Origin: CAIWTU01 sp963815135
GTDB taxonomy: Bacteria; Desulfobacterota; Desulfuromonadia; Geobacterales; Geobacteraceae
NCBI GenBank assembly: GCA_963815135.1
Contig: CAWFFO010000012.1
Coordinates: 124,001 to 188,000 of the forward strand
Length of the DNA stretch: 64,000 nt
Direction: 5' to 3'
This document shows, in pieces, positions 51,031 to 60,482 of the stretch. A program made the position numbers and the translations under genes. How positions within the stretch are numbered: the stretch's first letter is position 1; each line of letters starts with the position of its first letter. The notes beneath the pieces were generated by a model that was not told the origin of the DNA, searched no databases, and saw only the letters and a list, made by a program, of their open reading frames with translations.

Positions 51031-52170
51031 CTATTTTGCCGCGGATAACGCCCTGGCACGCTTTTCCCGAAGTGTGTTCATCAGTTTGTCATACGGTTTG
51101 ATGAACTTGTCAACTCCCTCGTCCTCCAGTTGCTGTGTTACCGCGTCGATATCGATCCCGAGTCCGGCGAGAACCTTCAATATCCGGTGGGCTTCATGAA
51201 CCCCTTCCTCGAGGCGGGGGGCGGGTTGCCGTGGTCGCGGTAGGCGTCCAGGGTCTCCGCGGCAGGGTGTTGACCGTCTCCGGCCCGATCAGGGCCTCGA
51301 CGTATTTCACATCGCGGTAATCCGGGTTCTTGGTGCTGGTGCTGGCCCAGAGCAGTCGCTGGGAGCGGGCCCCCGCGCGGCCAGCTTGCGGAAACGCTGG
51401 CTCTGAAAGATTTCCTTGTAGATCTGATAGGCATGCTTGGCGCTGGCAATGGCGACCTCGCCCCTGAGCTCGTCGGCTTTTCGGCCTCGCGGTCCGCCGC
51501 TGCCGGCGATCAGTTCCTCCAGTATGGGATCCACCAGCACATCGATGCGGCTCAGGAAAAAACTGGCCACCGAGGCCGGATGCCGTCGAGGGCCTGCCCT
51601 CGGCAAGCCGCTGCTCCAGCCCGGCCATGTAGGCGTCGGCCACCTCGGCGGTAGCGGGGCAGCCCGAAAAGCAGCGTCACGTTGACATTGATGCCCTCGC
51701 TGATCAGCTGCTGGATGGCCGGCAGCCCTTCCAGGGTGGCCGGCACCTTGATGAGCACATTCGGCCGGTCCAGGGCTCGCCAGAGCTCCCGGGCCTCGTC
51801 GACGGTGCCCTGGGTGTCGTGGGCGAGATGCGGGATGACTTCCAGACTGACAAAACCGTGATCCCCGCCGGAGGTGTCATACAGCGGGCGGAAGACGTCG
51901 GCGGCCATCTGCACGTCCTGCACGGTCAGGTCGCGATAGATGTCGTCGCGCGCTTTGGCCCTGCCCGGCCAGGGAGGCGATGCGCTCGTCGTAATCATCG
52001 CTGCCGGCAATGGCCTTGTCGAAAATCGCCGGGTTGGAAGTGACGCCCCGCAGGCCGTCCTCATCTATCATCCTTTTCAGTTCACCGGACACAATCATTC
52101 CCCGGCGAATAAAATCCATCCACACACTCTGCCCCAGATTACCCAACTCACGTAAAGGGTTCTTGTTCAT
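51031..52170 (-). pseudogene. tal: Transaldolase with about eight frameshifts
   Basis: The N-terminus (LGNLGQSVWMDFIRRGMI, GVTSNPAIFDKAI), the middle (RPNVLIKVPAT with the Schiff-base lysine, NVTLLFGLPRY) and the C-terminus (IDIDAVTQQLEDEGVDKFIK) together make a transaldolase of about 378 residues of the Tal/PGI-related type. The frame changes near 51960, 51645, 51595, 51578, 51375, 51265, 51220 and 51205 by one base each. Only the middle (about 51190-52060) is GC-rich; both ends look like neighbouring genes. The intact enzyme exchanges three-carbon units in the pentose phosphate pathway. It precedes the ROK kinase start by 15 bases. Confidence 0.8.
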
Positions 52171-52185
52171 TGAATATCTCCTCTT

Positions 52186-53169
52186 TCATTCGGGGTCATT
52201 CTCCGGGAGCTCACGCATCGCCATAATGGCCGCTCCGACAACCCCCGCATCCTTTTGCAGCTGCGAAGGAAGTACCTGCAACTGCGCCCGCGCCACCGCA
52301 AGAGCTCTCCTGGCGATGCCGCGCTCCACACGGCCGACCAGTTCGGGGATGCCTTCGATCACCCCGCCTCCGAGAATGAGTCGGCACGGGTTGAATGCAT
52401 TCACCAGACTGACCGCGCCTGCTATCAGCGCTTCGGTGGCCGATTCCATCAGCCGCCGCGCCATCGGGTCGCCTTTGGCGGCAATGTCGGCAACGACCCG
52501 GGCGTTTATCTCCTCGGCACGACCACCGGCCTCGCGAAGTAAGGCCACGCCTCCTCCCGGATCATTTTCGACGGCTTCCCTGGCGCTCCGGGCGATAGCC
52601 CATCCTCCGGCCAGTGCTTCCAGACAGCCGTGGTTTCCGCAGTTGCAGAGGGGACCGTGCAGGTCGATGGTGATATGCCCAAGTTCGCCGGCGGTGTTGC
52701 TGCAACCGGTCAACATCCGCCCGCCGCTTACCACGCCGCCGCCGATGCCGGTCCCGACGAAAATCAGCACGAGATCGTCACATCCCTGTCCCGCGCCGTG
52801 AATCCACTCTCCCCAGGTTGCGGCGCGCACGTCGTTGGTGATGGACACCGGCAGGCCCAGGGCGTCGCTCAGTTCGTCCCTGAGCGGAACATCACGCCAG
52901 TCGAGGTTCGGAGCGAATCGGACCACGCCGCTGATGGCGTCTATCTGTCCGGCAACGCCAATCCCGATTGCCCTGGCGGGAATGTCCGCACTTTGCCGCA
53001 TTTCCAGAACGGCATTCACAATCTGCTCCTGTATGGCTCCTGGCCCTCCCTCAACCCTGGTGGCAAGCCGCTTTTTATCCAGAACCCGCCCGGTCGCATC
53101 AACACAGGCAATTTCTATTTTCGTGCCTCCCAGGTCGATGCCGATTGTGCGAATTTCATCATTTTTCAT
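52186..53169 (-). CDS. ROK-family sugar kinase (glucokinase-like)
   Basis: This 327-residue protein has the ATP phosphate motif IGIDLGGTKIE, GIGVAGQID, ITNDVRAATWGEW, IFVGTGIGGG with the sugar-binding/phosphate turn, and the ROK zinc motif CNCGNHGCLE. Such enzymes phosphorylate glucose or N-acetyl sugars. It lies 15 bases upstream of the transaldolase gene on the same strand, so the pair may form a sugar-phosphate operon. No frameshift is seen. Confidence 0.9.
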   Translation of the reverse strand: MKNDEIRTIGIDLGGTKIEIACVDATGRVLDKKRLATRVEGGPGAIQEQIVNAVLEMRQSADIPARAIGIGVAGQIDAISGVVRFAPNLDWRDVPLRDELSDALGLPVSITNDVRAATWGEWIHGAGQGCDDLVLIFVGTGIGGGVVSGGRMLTGCSNTAGELGHITIDLHGPLCNCGNHGCLEALAGGWAIARSAREAVENDPGGGVALLREAGGRAEEINARVVADIAAKGDPMARRLMESATEALIAGAVSLVNAFNPCRLILGGGVIEGIPELVGRVERGIARRALAVARAQLQVLPSQLQKDAGVVGAAIMAMRELPENDPE

Positions 53170-53240
53170 ATAAGCAATCTCCGCTCTTCAACCTAAGCCG
53201 CCAATTCTGTAATCAAACAGTAAAATTAAAATCTTTTATT

Positions 53241-53325
53241 TAACAGGATGGGCAGGATTGACAGGATAAAAACCTGCTTCTAAAGCGAAAAAGATTTTTA
53301 TTTATCCTGTCCATTCTGTAAATTA
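53241..53325. repeat. Short intergenic inverted repeat (ACAGGAT family)
   Basis: The sequence ACAGGATGGGCAGGATTGAC is followed after a spacer by its inverted match TTATCCTGTCCATTCTGTAA. This is the common ACAGGATN-type intergenic repeat of Geobacter-group genomes. It lies between the ROK gene and the DUF488 gene. Confidence 0.65.
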
Positions 53326-53368
53326 TCGACTTTAATCCCGTCATTCCGGTTTAAATGCCGTCTGCCGT

Positions 53369-53722
53369 CTACATTTTTAAATGTTCTTCAAGATATTGTT
53401 TCAGCGCCAGCGCATTATTGTGTTCCGTGTCCCGGGCACTGTAAAGCAGGCACACTTTGCCGTGGCGCGCGGCGTCCACCAAGGGTTCCAGCGCACCCGG
53501 ATTTTGGTCCAGTTCGTCGTAGTACCGTTTCCGGAACTCGTCCCATTTTGCCGGCTCGTGACCGAACCAGAGGCGGAGGCCGCTACTGGGGGCTACATCC
53601 TTCAGCCATTCCTCCATCTCCAGAGCCTCTTTTTTCATTCCCCGGGGCCAAAGCCGCTCCACCAGGAACCGCGTACCGTCATCCGGTCCGGGAGGATCAT
53701 ACACCCGCTTGACGATAATCAT
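53369..53722 (-). CDS. DUF488-type protein (YeaO-like)
   Basis: This 117-residue protein has the DUF488 pattern VKRVYDPPGPDDGTRFLVER, LWPRGM, LRLWFGHEPAKWDEFRKRYY and VCLLYSARDTEHNNAL. Function is unknown; some members are linked to stress. Its start overlaps the stop of the FAD oxidoreductase gene (ATGA). Confidence 0.88.
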   Translation of the reverse strand: MIIVKRVYDPPGPDDGTRFLVERLWPRGMKKEALEMEEWLKDVAPSSGLRLWFGHEPAKWDEFRKRYYDELDQNPGALEPLVDAARHGKVCLLYSARDTEHNNALALKQYLEEHLKM

Positions 53723-54897
53723 CCGGGCAACCTTCCCTTCAGGTCTTCCGGCCGGAAAGGTCCCGGTTCCGCAATCAGCTTGCGGGCCGCATCCACCTGT
53801 TCCCAGATATTGCGCAGCAGCACACCCCGCACCCTTCCTCCGGCCAGGTAATAGATAACCCCTTTTTTGTAAGGGGTCTGCCAGTCGGCAAACGTTTCGA
53901 GTCGTGCGTCGATTTCGCCGACTGCTTCATAACCGAGCTCGAACATGTCGGAATAGAAAAAGGGCAGGTGATGATACGGTTGCGTTTCACCCGCCATGTT
54001 TCTCCCGGCCGCGCGCCCCATGGTATTGGCGTTGTCTTCATGCTCCACCCGCATGCGCTTGTCCAGTGCCGGATTATAAAACAGCGCCACATCACCCGCG
54101 GCATAGATATCGGGGTTGCCGGTGCGCAGGAATTCATCCACCACGATCCCGTCCCCCACCTCAAGCCCGGCGGCCCGGGCAAGTTCTACATTTGGCACAA
54201 TGCCCAGCCCCGCCACGACTCCATCCACGGTAAGGCTTTCGCTGCCGCTGGTTTTCACCGTCAATGAAGAGTCGTTCCGTTCCAGTCCGGTGACGGTCTG
54301 CCCGCTCAACAGGCGGACACCCTTTTTCCGGTAATAGTCGCCCAGATATTTTGCCATGTCACCGGGAAATATCCGGCCGCAGAGTTCGTCACCGGGATAG
54401 ACCATGACCACTTCCATACCGTTCATGGCGAGGGCCGCGGCTATTTCGCTGCCGATAAAACCGCCGCCGATAACGGCGAACTTTTTCCCTTCGGTAGCCA
54501 GCCCCCTCAATTTCCTGTAATCATCGAGGGTGCGAAAATAGATTATATCGTCATCGCCGAATGGAAGCCGTCTCGGAGTGCCGCCGGTCGCAAGAAGGAG
54601 CTTGTCCCAGCTATATATTACCCCTTCAGTATCAACTGCGCTTTTGCCGGAAGGATCTATCGAAACAATTTCTTTTCCCGTATGGATGTCGACTCCATGC
54701 TTTTCCATTTCCCTCCAGATTATATCTTCGGGTTTTCCCTTCCACAGTTTTTTCGATAGGGGAGGGCGGTCATAGGGAAGATGGGGGTCATTGCCTATCA
54801 TGCCTATCGTGCCGTCAGGGTCCGCCTCCCTGATACCCTGGACTGCCGCTGCACCTGTCATCCCCCCGCCGATTATGAGATACCTGTAGTGAGGCAT
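53719..54897 (-). CDS. FAD/NAD(P)-dependent oxidoreductase (ferredoxin reductase-like)
   Basis: This 392-residue protein has an N-terminal FAD motif (YLIIGGGMTGAAAVQGI), an LPYDRPPLSKKLW segment, LLLATGGTPRR, an NAD motif (FAVIGGGFIGSEIAAAL), YAAGDVALF, and a reductase-type C-terminal domain. This is the class of rubredoxin, ferredoxin and AIFM3-like reductases, which pass NAD(P)H electrons to a small redox carrier. The start at 54897 has AAAGG upstream; a TTG at 54906 would add three residues. It overlaps the DUF488 gene by four bases. Confidence 0.85.
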   Translation of the reverse strand: MPHYRYLIIGGGMTGAAAVQGIREADPDGTIGMIGNDPHLPYDRPPLSKKLWKGKPEDIIWREMEKHGVDIHTGKEIVSIDPSGKSAVDTEGVIYSWDKLLLATGGTPRRLPFGDDDIIYFRTLDDYRKLRGLATEGKKFAVIGGGFIGSEIAAALAMNGMEVVMVYPGDELCGRIFPGDMAKYLGDYYRKKGVRLLSGQTVTGLERNDSSLTVKTSGSESLTVDGVVAGLGIVPNVELARAAGLEVGDGIVVDEFLRTGNPDIYAAGDVALFYNPALDKRMRVEHEDNANTMGRAAGRNMAGETQPYHHLPFFYSDMFELGYEAVGEIDARLETFADWQTPYKKGVIYYLAGGRVRGVLLRNIWEQVDAARKLIAEPGPFRPEDLKGRLPG

Positions 54898-54996
54898 TAG
54901 GTTCAACCTTTCTCCGCGGGATTTTCACGGAACAATTATAAACTTCTGTCAAAATGGTACCATCATAAAGGCAAAGTTCAATTTTCTCCCGATTCT

Positions 54997-55266
54997 TCAA
55001 ACCGGCCCGTTTTCCCTTTCTTTCAGCTCCTCGTACGGCCCCACTTTCTTCCGGTACAACTCCAGTTTGCAGCATTCCAGTGCCCCGATCATGTCGTTGA
55101 ACCTCTGGTAGTTCGGGGCCGGATAAAGGGTGTAAAGAAGCTTGGTGACGACATAATTCAGGTTGCCGGCAAAATTACCGTCATCGTTCAGCCTGGTGAG
55201 AGAATCTGCCAGATCCCGGATGACCGGATCGAGGACTTCGCGCTTTTCCTTGAGAATGTATGGCAT
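54997..55266 (-). CDS. DUF6899-like small protein
   Basis: This 89-residue protein begins MPYILKEKREVLDPVIRDLA, contains GNLNYVVTKLLYTLYPAPNY and ends with KVGPYEELKEREN. This is the build of a conserved family (DUF6899-like) frequent in Geobacter-group bacteria; its function is unknown. GGGAGG precedes ATG 55266; the longer in-frame start at 55326 lacks a ribosome site. Confidence 0.75.
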   Translation of the reverse strand: MPYILKEKREVLDPVIRDLADSLTRLNDDGNFAGNLNYVVTKLLYTLYPAPNYQRFNDMIGALECCKLELYRKKVGPYEELKERENGPV

Positions 55267-55378
55267 GAATGCCTCCCTGTTCGCTATTCTTATATTGATT
55301 GTAGATAAAAAGATTTCATACTTCAAAAATATGCACCAGTTATGGTATGAAGTTTTGCCGGATACCTGTAATTAATGT

Positions 55379-56481
55379 TACTAAGTAGTAACCTGACTAC
55401 TCGACATTATTCGGCAGCATAGCAGCATTCTTTGTGTCTAAAGAAGCTGCGAATCAGGGCAGGCGACCTTTGGATAGATCGTAGTGCCGACGATACTTTC
55501 TTAACCATGTCATCAAGAGACTTGATGAACATTTTGCCGATGCGGTGATTCTTGATCTGGTTCCAAACTTGCTCATCCGGATTGAGTTCCGGTGAGTACG
55601 AAGGCAAGTAGAACAACTTCAGCTTGCCTTCCGATGATTCGACAAAGGTTTTTACCCTTTCCGACCGGTGGACAGGGTGACCATCAACAATAAGGAATAT
55701 GGGGGTTTTCTGGTTCTTTAGCAATCGTTCCAGAAATTCAATGAACCGGTCGGCTGTCAGTTTCCCCTTGATCGTCATGAAGCGCATGGAACCTTTGGCG
55801 CTGATTGCCGATACCAGGTTCAGGCTGTGGCGGGCACCGGTGGTCCTCACCACCGGTGTCTGGCCCTTCGGTGCCCATGTGGTACCACTGTGGTAATCGG
55901 AACGGACGCCGGCCTCATCGCCGAAACATATCGTTGCCTTGGCTTTTTTGGCCTCTTTCTGGATGGCGGGGTATTCCTCCTGAAGCCAGTAAGCAACTCG
56001 CTCAGGATTCTGTTGATAGGCCCGTCGCAGAGGCTTCTGGGGTGTCAAACCTATCTCATGAAGCAGACGACCAACGGAAACCTCGCTCAGGCTGATACCA
56101 AACTGGTCCAGGATGAGATCCTTCACCATTCTCCTGGTCCAAAGCGCAAAGGCGAACTTCAGCTGCAGCGGATTTTTGGAGGTTACGATGTCAAAGATCT
56201 TCTGCTTTTGCGCCTTGCTCAGAGTTGGCTGTTTGCCAGGAATTTTTTGATATTTGAGACCCTCGGTGCCGGCAGTCTCATATCGTTTCAGCCATTGGTA
56301 CACGGCTGATCGATGAAACCCAAGAATCTTGGCAATGATTTCTGGACTTTCGCCAGCCTTGATTCTTTCTACGGCGCGGATCCTGATTGCTTCTCTTGCA
56401 CTATGATTGAGTTTTCTGCCATCAAAATTTTTCATGGCGGCATTATAACACAATGTCTAGTAATTTGTGAACTACTTAGTA
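55379..56481 (-). mobile_element. IS630-type insertion sequence, intact, with TA target duplication
   Basis: The element (55381-56479, about 1.1 kb) has imperfect 28-bp terminal inverted repeats (55381-55408 and 56452-56479; both begin CTAAGTAGT and end near GACATT) and is flanked by TA dinucleotides (55379-55380 and 56480-56481), the usual IS630 target. It carries a single full-length transposase. No disrupted gene is seen at its flanks. Confidence 0.88.
55407..56435 (-). CDS. IS630-family transposase
   Basis: This protein of about 342 residues has an N-terminal helix-turn-helix region (AREAIRIRAVERIKAGESPE, ILGFHRSAVYQWLKRYE) and a DDE-type catalytic domain (ICFGDEAGVRSD, FLIVDGHPVHRS, LNPDEQVWNQIK) in the order of IS630/Tc1-type transposases. 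The frame is intact and the three acidic residues are present, so it may be active. ATG 56435 lies just after a TATAAT (56442-56447), which suggests a leaderless or nearly leaderless message driven from inside the element end. Confidence 0.9.
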   Translation of the reverse strand: MKNFDGRKLNHSAREAIRIRAVERIKAGESPEIIAKILGFHRSAVYQWLKRYETAGTEGLKYQKIPGKQPTLSKAQKQKIFDIVTSKNPLQLKFAFALWTRRMVKDLILDQFGISLSEVSVGRLLHEIGLTPQKPLRRAYQQNPERVAYWLQEEYPAIQKEAKKAKATICFGDEAGVRSDYHSGTTWAPKGQTPVVRTTGARHSLNLVSAISAKGSMRFMTIKGKLTADRFIEFLERLLKNQKTPIFLIVDGHPVHRSERVKTFVESSEGKLKLFYLPSYSPELNPDEQVWNQIKNHRIGKMFIKSLDDMVKKVSSALRSIQRSPALIRSFFRHKECCYAAE

Positions 56482-56779
56482 ATGTCAGAATCAATATATG
56501 TATGATTGGCGGCATACTGTTGAATATGATATTAATTGAATTTGTGAGTTTTACGATAAAATTTACTTTCCATCTGAAAACTTTAAAAATACGGAGTATC
56601 AGAATTTGTAGTTTTATTGCCGTTTTGATAGTACTGTTAGTCCTTTGAGTACTGATCCCGGTTTTCAGCAAATCATGTGTCAATGGAAACATTATGGGAT
56701 CAGTTGAAATTGAGTCTGTTGCTGAAATTATGAAATTTTGTATTGATATCAGTCGAAATCGCTTGAACAAGGAGAGTAC
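56482..56779. other. AT-rich region between IS and DUF3160 gene
   Basis: Almost 300 bases of AT-rich sequence without a credible gene. AAGGAGAG at its right end is the ribosome site of the next gene. Confidence 0.4.
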
Positions 56780-59686
56780 ATGAATTTCAGGAACAGGAAA
56801 TTCCTGTGGATGGCGGCAGTTCTGGTTCTTGTCCTTTTCATTGCTTATTTTGTCAAAAACAAATTCCGGTTATCCTCGCCTGCTCCCCGTGTGCATCAAA
56901 AAACTGTTTCGATTACGGAAATCCCCGGGAAGAAATTCGCAGTCGCCATACCGATTGTATTCAAAGTTGAAAAATACAACGAAATACGGTTTTCCAAGGG
57001 GGATGCATTCAACCCGAAGGTATCACCCGACGGCAGCTGGATAGTATTCATTAAACGGCTGAAAGGCAAAAATTACGTTGCATTAGCCAATCTCAAGACC
57101 AACGACACTGATACTCTCAAGTTTGGCCTCGACGACTGTGCTGACCCGTCCTGGAATGTTGATGGGACGAAAATCGCCTTTGCCGGCTTGAAAAGAGGCG
57201 TTTCGGAAATCTACCTTTATGATCTGCAAGAAGGAAATCTGCACAGGGTCACAAACGATCCGCGGAGGAAGAAGTCCTGGCCTCGCTTTTCGCCTTACCG
57301 CTTCGATGGCAACTACAGGATAGCCTATACATCTGAAGCGAATGGAAGAAAGGATATCTGGTGGGTCCGTGAGTCCGGGGAGTTCGACGATCCGGTCACC
57401 GCCCCGCCGGAACGGGCGGCCGAATTCAGAAATTTGCCCTACTGGAAACATTACGAACTATCTCCTCCGGACCTGGTGAACAAGGGAGGCGACTGTCCCG
57501 AATGGTCGCCGAGCGGCGACATCATTATTTACCGGACAGGCGGATACAATTACGCGGCACTGGCATACGGCAACAGGGAATGGTGGCATGAAGGAGAAAT
57601 TCCCTTTCCTTCATCGCCTGGTCTATTGTCATGGTCACCCAACCAGATGTCTTTTCTCGACTACGACCCATCGAACGGAAGCAGCCTTGTTGTATCCAGG
57701 GATGACCTGAAGAAAAAACCCGTTCTGGTCAACAGGCCGCTTACATCGGCTCCAGCGTGGTTTCCCGACGGCAGGGGGTTCGCCTACACATACACCAGGG
57801 ACGGCAGGAGCGTCCTTGCCATGGAGCCGTACGACGATCCTCTGGGAGACGTCGCCAATCTCTGGATGTATTCATTCGACGGCAACCGGCGGAACAAGCT
57901 GGCAAGGAATAACCTCCTTTTCACCGACGCAAATTGCAATCACATTTTCACGCCATTTGATTCGGACATGTACGCCGACAAAGATCATGTCCATGCAAAG
58001 CCGAACCTGGTCACCAGCGATGCGGTTCTGGAAACCTACTATGCCGCATATTCCGCATTTCTCGTCTATGTCGAAAGAAGGGAATTCGCCCCTGAGATGA
58101 AAGAATTTGCCATATACGGCGCGAAAGTCGCTCGGGAGAAGAAGGTCACTGGTGATGTGGAGAGGTTGTTTCTTACCGGTCTGGCTCTGGTCGACCCGGT
58201 CGCGGGCAAGTCTATGCCTCGCGAAGTGCGGAAGGAAGTGGCACAGATTGAAAAGGCAAAGGGGAAAGGAACCTCCCTGTTCGGCAGGAAAATTTCTTAC
58301 GCCGATTTTTCCATGAGAGACAAATATGAACGTGACAAGTACTTGCAGCGTTATTTCCAAGCGCTCAAATGGTTCCGGAGTTTTACTTTCGACCTGGGAA
58401 AGGAAGAAGACCAGCGGTATGTTTCGGAGATTCTGCGGGTAACCGCTTCTCCGGAGGTCTACAGGCCTCTGGCGAGGATAAACACTGCTCTGAAGGAAAT
58501 ATTCGGGGGGAGCGGATACTACGGTCCCCTCACATTGAAGGAATACCGGCCGGGTGGAAAGATTCCTGTAGTGCAGCCGGCTCTTCCCTGGATTGAATTT
58601 CGAAATGACTTCAACCTTTTTCCACCTGCCTGCACCCTTGACGACCAGATATTCGAGGAGCTCATCACTCATGCAGGCGTTGCGGGGACGGTCGAAGCCT
58701 CAGGCCCTTCCCGCCTGCTGCCGCTCGGCATGGACATTATGGCCGCTTTCGGTTCTGATGAGGCGAGGGGGATCCTGATGGACGAATTCAAGGAAGGCAG
58801 ATTCGCCGATTACCGTGGCAAGCTTGACGGGATGACTGGGAAAATACGCCGCTATCCGCCGAAAACTTGGGATGAAAACTTATACCAGAACTGGCTCGGT
58901 GTTCTTGCCTCACTGGTTCGTGAACCAGGTGAAAAGAGCCCCGCGTTTACCCGGACCGGTGCCTGGAAGAGAAAACTGCTGAATACGGCTCTAGGCAGCT
59001 GGGTCAATCTGCGCTACGGAACGACTGACTATGATGTTGAGGAGGCTGCGATAGAGGCTGGAGAAGTCGGGTACGAGAGGATTGACGCCGGACTGCCGCG
59101 CGGCTACGTGGAGCCGGACCCGGAATTTTTCCACGGGCTCGACAAGGCTTTCGCCAGGATTTCGGAGAGATTCGCGCGGTCGATCGTTGAGCAGGATTTG
59201 CAGAAAGCGGTGACTGAGAGAATCGCGGAATACCGGGTTCATCTGCAATCCCTTGAGAGGATCGCCCGGAAAGAGCTTAACAACGAGCCCCTCGGTGATG
59301 CGGAATATGGCGAAATCAACGACATCGGGGAAATTGTTGAAAATTTCATCATCTTCATGGACGGAATGGGAGGAAATGAAGGTGAGGACACCCTGAAAAT
59401 CACCGACGCGATCCGTAAAAATGTCGAAATTCAGCTGCATCCTTTCAATAATTCAAGGCTTTATGAGACCCTCGGTTTCGTGAACCGGATCAATGTGGCC
59501 GTCCCGTACTACGGGAGGCGCGAGATCGTCATTGGTCCGGTCTATTCATATTACGAATACCGTTCCGGCAGCCAGTCGACCAGAGTAAAATGGCGTGCTA
59601 CTGCGCCGCGGAGACATCCTGCCTGGATCGAACCGTATTACGCGGATAAAGCCGGGAGTATGTTGCAGGTCGATATCCGGAAATGA
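56780..59686 (+). CDS. Large membrane-anchored TolB-like propeller/DUF3160 protein
   Basis: This 968-residue protein has an N-terminal membrane helix (FLWMAAVLVLVLFIAYFV), then several WD40-like PD40/TolB repeats (NPKVSPDGSWIVFIKR, DPSWNVDGTKIAFAG, CPEWSPSGDIIIY, APAWFPDGRGFAY) in residues about 70-380, and a C-terminal domain of about 550 residues that resembles DUF3160 (FTPFDSDMYADKDHVHAKPN, LVTSDAVLETYY, PPACTLDDQIFEELITHAG). It is probably exported and anchored outside the inner membrane. Function is unknown. It stands alone with an AAGGAG ribosome site. Confidence 0.75.
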   Translation: MNFRNRKFLWMAAVLVLVLFIAYFVKNKFRLSSPAPRVHQKTVSITEIPGKKFAVAIPIVFKVEKYNEIRFSKGDAFNPKVSPDGSWIVFIKRLKGKNYVALANLKTNDTDTLKFGLDDCADPSWNVDGTKIAFAGLKRGVSEIYLYDLQEGNLHRVTNDPRRKKSWPRFSPYRFDGNYRIAYTSEANGRKDIWWVRESGEFDDPVTAPPERAAEFRNLPYWKHYELSPPDLVNKGGDCPEWSPSGDIIIYRTGGYNYAALAYGNREWWHEGEIPFPSSPGLLSWSPNQMSFLDYDPSNGSSLVVSRDDLKKKPVLVNRPLTSAPAWFPDGRGFAYTYTRDGRSVLAMEPYDDPLGDVANLWMYSFDGNRRNKLARNNLLFTDANCNHIFTPFDSDMYADKDHVHAKPNLVTSDAVLETYYAAYSAFLVYVERREFAPEMKEFAIYGAKVAREKKVTGDVERLFLTGLALVDPVAGKSMPREVRKEVAQIEKAKGKGTSLFGRKISYADFSMRDKYERDKYLQRYFQALKWFRSFTFDLGKEEDQRYVSEILRVTASPEVYRPLARINTALKEIFGGSGYYGPLTLKEYRPGGKIPVVQPALPWIEFRNDFNLFPPACTLDDQIFEELITHAGVAGTVEASGPSRLLPLGMDIMAAFGSDEARGILMDEFKEGRFADYRGKLDGMTGKIRRYPPKTWDENLYQNWLGVLASLVREPGEKSPAFTRTGAWKRKLLNTALGSWVNLRYGTTDYDVEEAAIEAGEVGYERIDAGLPRGYVEPDPEFFHGLDKAFARISERFARSIVEQDLQKAVTERIAEYRVHLQSLERIARKELNNEPLGDAEYGEINDIGEIVENFIIFMDGMGGNEGEDTLKITDAIRKNVEIQLHPFNNSRLYETLGFVNRINVAVPYYGRREIVIGPVYSYYEYRSGSQSTRVKWRATAPRRHPAWIEPYYADKAGSMLQVDIRK

Positions 59687-59753
59687 TTAAGCCCAAAAAC
59701 GGCAGTTGGAGGTGTCAGCAGTAAGCAACGGAGCTGAAAGGTGTCATCTGAAT

Positions 59754-60389
59754 TTAATCAAGAACCTTACGCACTGTTTCGAGCAACATGCCGGGAGTGA
59801 AGGGTTTGGTGATCACATGGTAACATCCTTCCACTCCCTTTTTTACTATCGTCTCGGTCGCATAGCCGCTGATAAACAGTGTTCTGATTTCCGGAACGAT
59901 ATTGCGGATAAAGTCATATACTTCCTTGCCGCTTCTTTTCGGTAATATCACATCGAGAATCAGGGCGCTGATATCAGCCCTGTTGGCGATGTATTTTTCA
60001 ACCGCCTGGTTGCCGTCTCCGGCTTCTATTACCCGGTAGCCCTGCTGTTTCAGAACCAGGCTGATCAGGCTCCTGACCAGTTCATCGTCCTCTGCGATCA
60101 ACAGGGTTTTGCAGTTTCGGGCGGAAAGAGTGTCTTCCGGAAAGTTTTCCACTTTCAAGCAAACGGTCGCCGCAATCCGAGGGCTGAAATGTTGCGATTT
60201 ATCCTCTTCCAGACTTTTGCACGTGGTTACAGGGGCGGATAAATCATCTTTCCACTCCAGAAATATATTTTTCCCGTTATCGGCTCCCCGGTTTCCGGTG
60301 AGTTTGCATTTTGCATGATGCTTCCGCTGAATTGAGCTGCTTGAAGGTTTTTCGCCTGCATCGGTATTTATTCCCGCTTTATTTTTCAT
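59754..60389 (-). CDS. Receiver-domain protein with unusual N-terminal extension
   Basis: This 211-residue protein has a C-terminal receiver domain (TLLIAEDDELVRSLISLVL, phospho-acceptor aspartate in ALILDVILPKRSGKEV, VITKPFTP with the lysine) and about 90 N-terminal residues that are hydrophilic, Lys/Ser-rich and of no recognised fold. The receiver resembles those at the C-terminus of hybrid sensor kinases. The upstream 90 residues do not contain kinase motifs. It lies next to a LuxR-type regulator on the same strand. Confidence 0.75.
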   Translation of the reverse strand: MKNKAGINTDAGEKPSSSSIQRKHHAKCKLTGNRGADNGKNIFLEWKDDLSAPVTTCKSLEEDKSQHFSPRIAATVCLKVENFPEDTLSARNCKTLLIAEDDELVRSLISLVLKQQGYRVIEAGDGNQAVEKYIANRADISALILDVILPKRSGKEVYDFIRNIVPEIRTLFISGYATETIVKKGVEGCYHVITKPFTPGMLLETVRKVLD

Positions 60390-60482
60390 ACCTTTTCCTC
60401 CCTCGCAAAAAGGGAAAAGAGTGCCACCCGCTGCTTTGAGCAGGGAGACTGGGCTCAGAGGGCGGATGTGTCATTGACGCAG

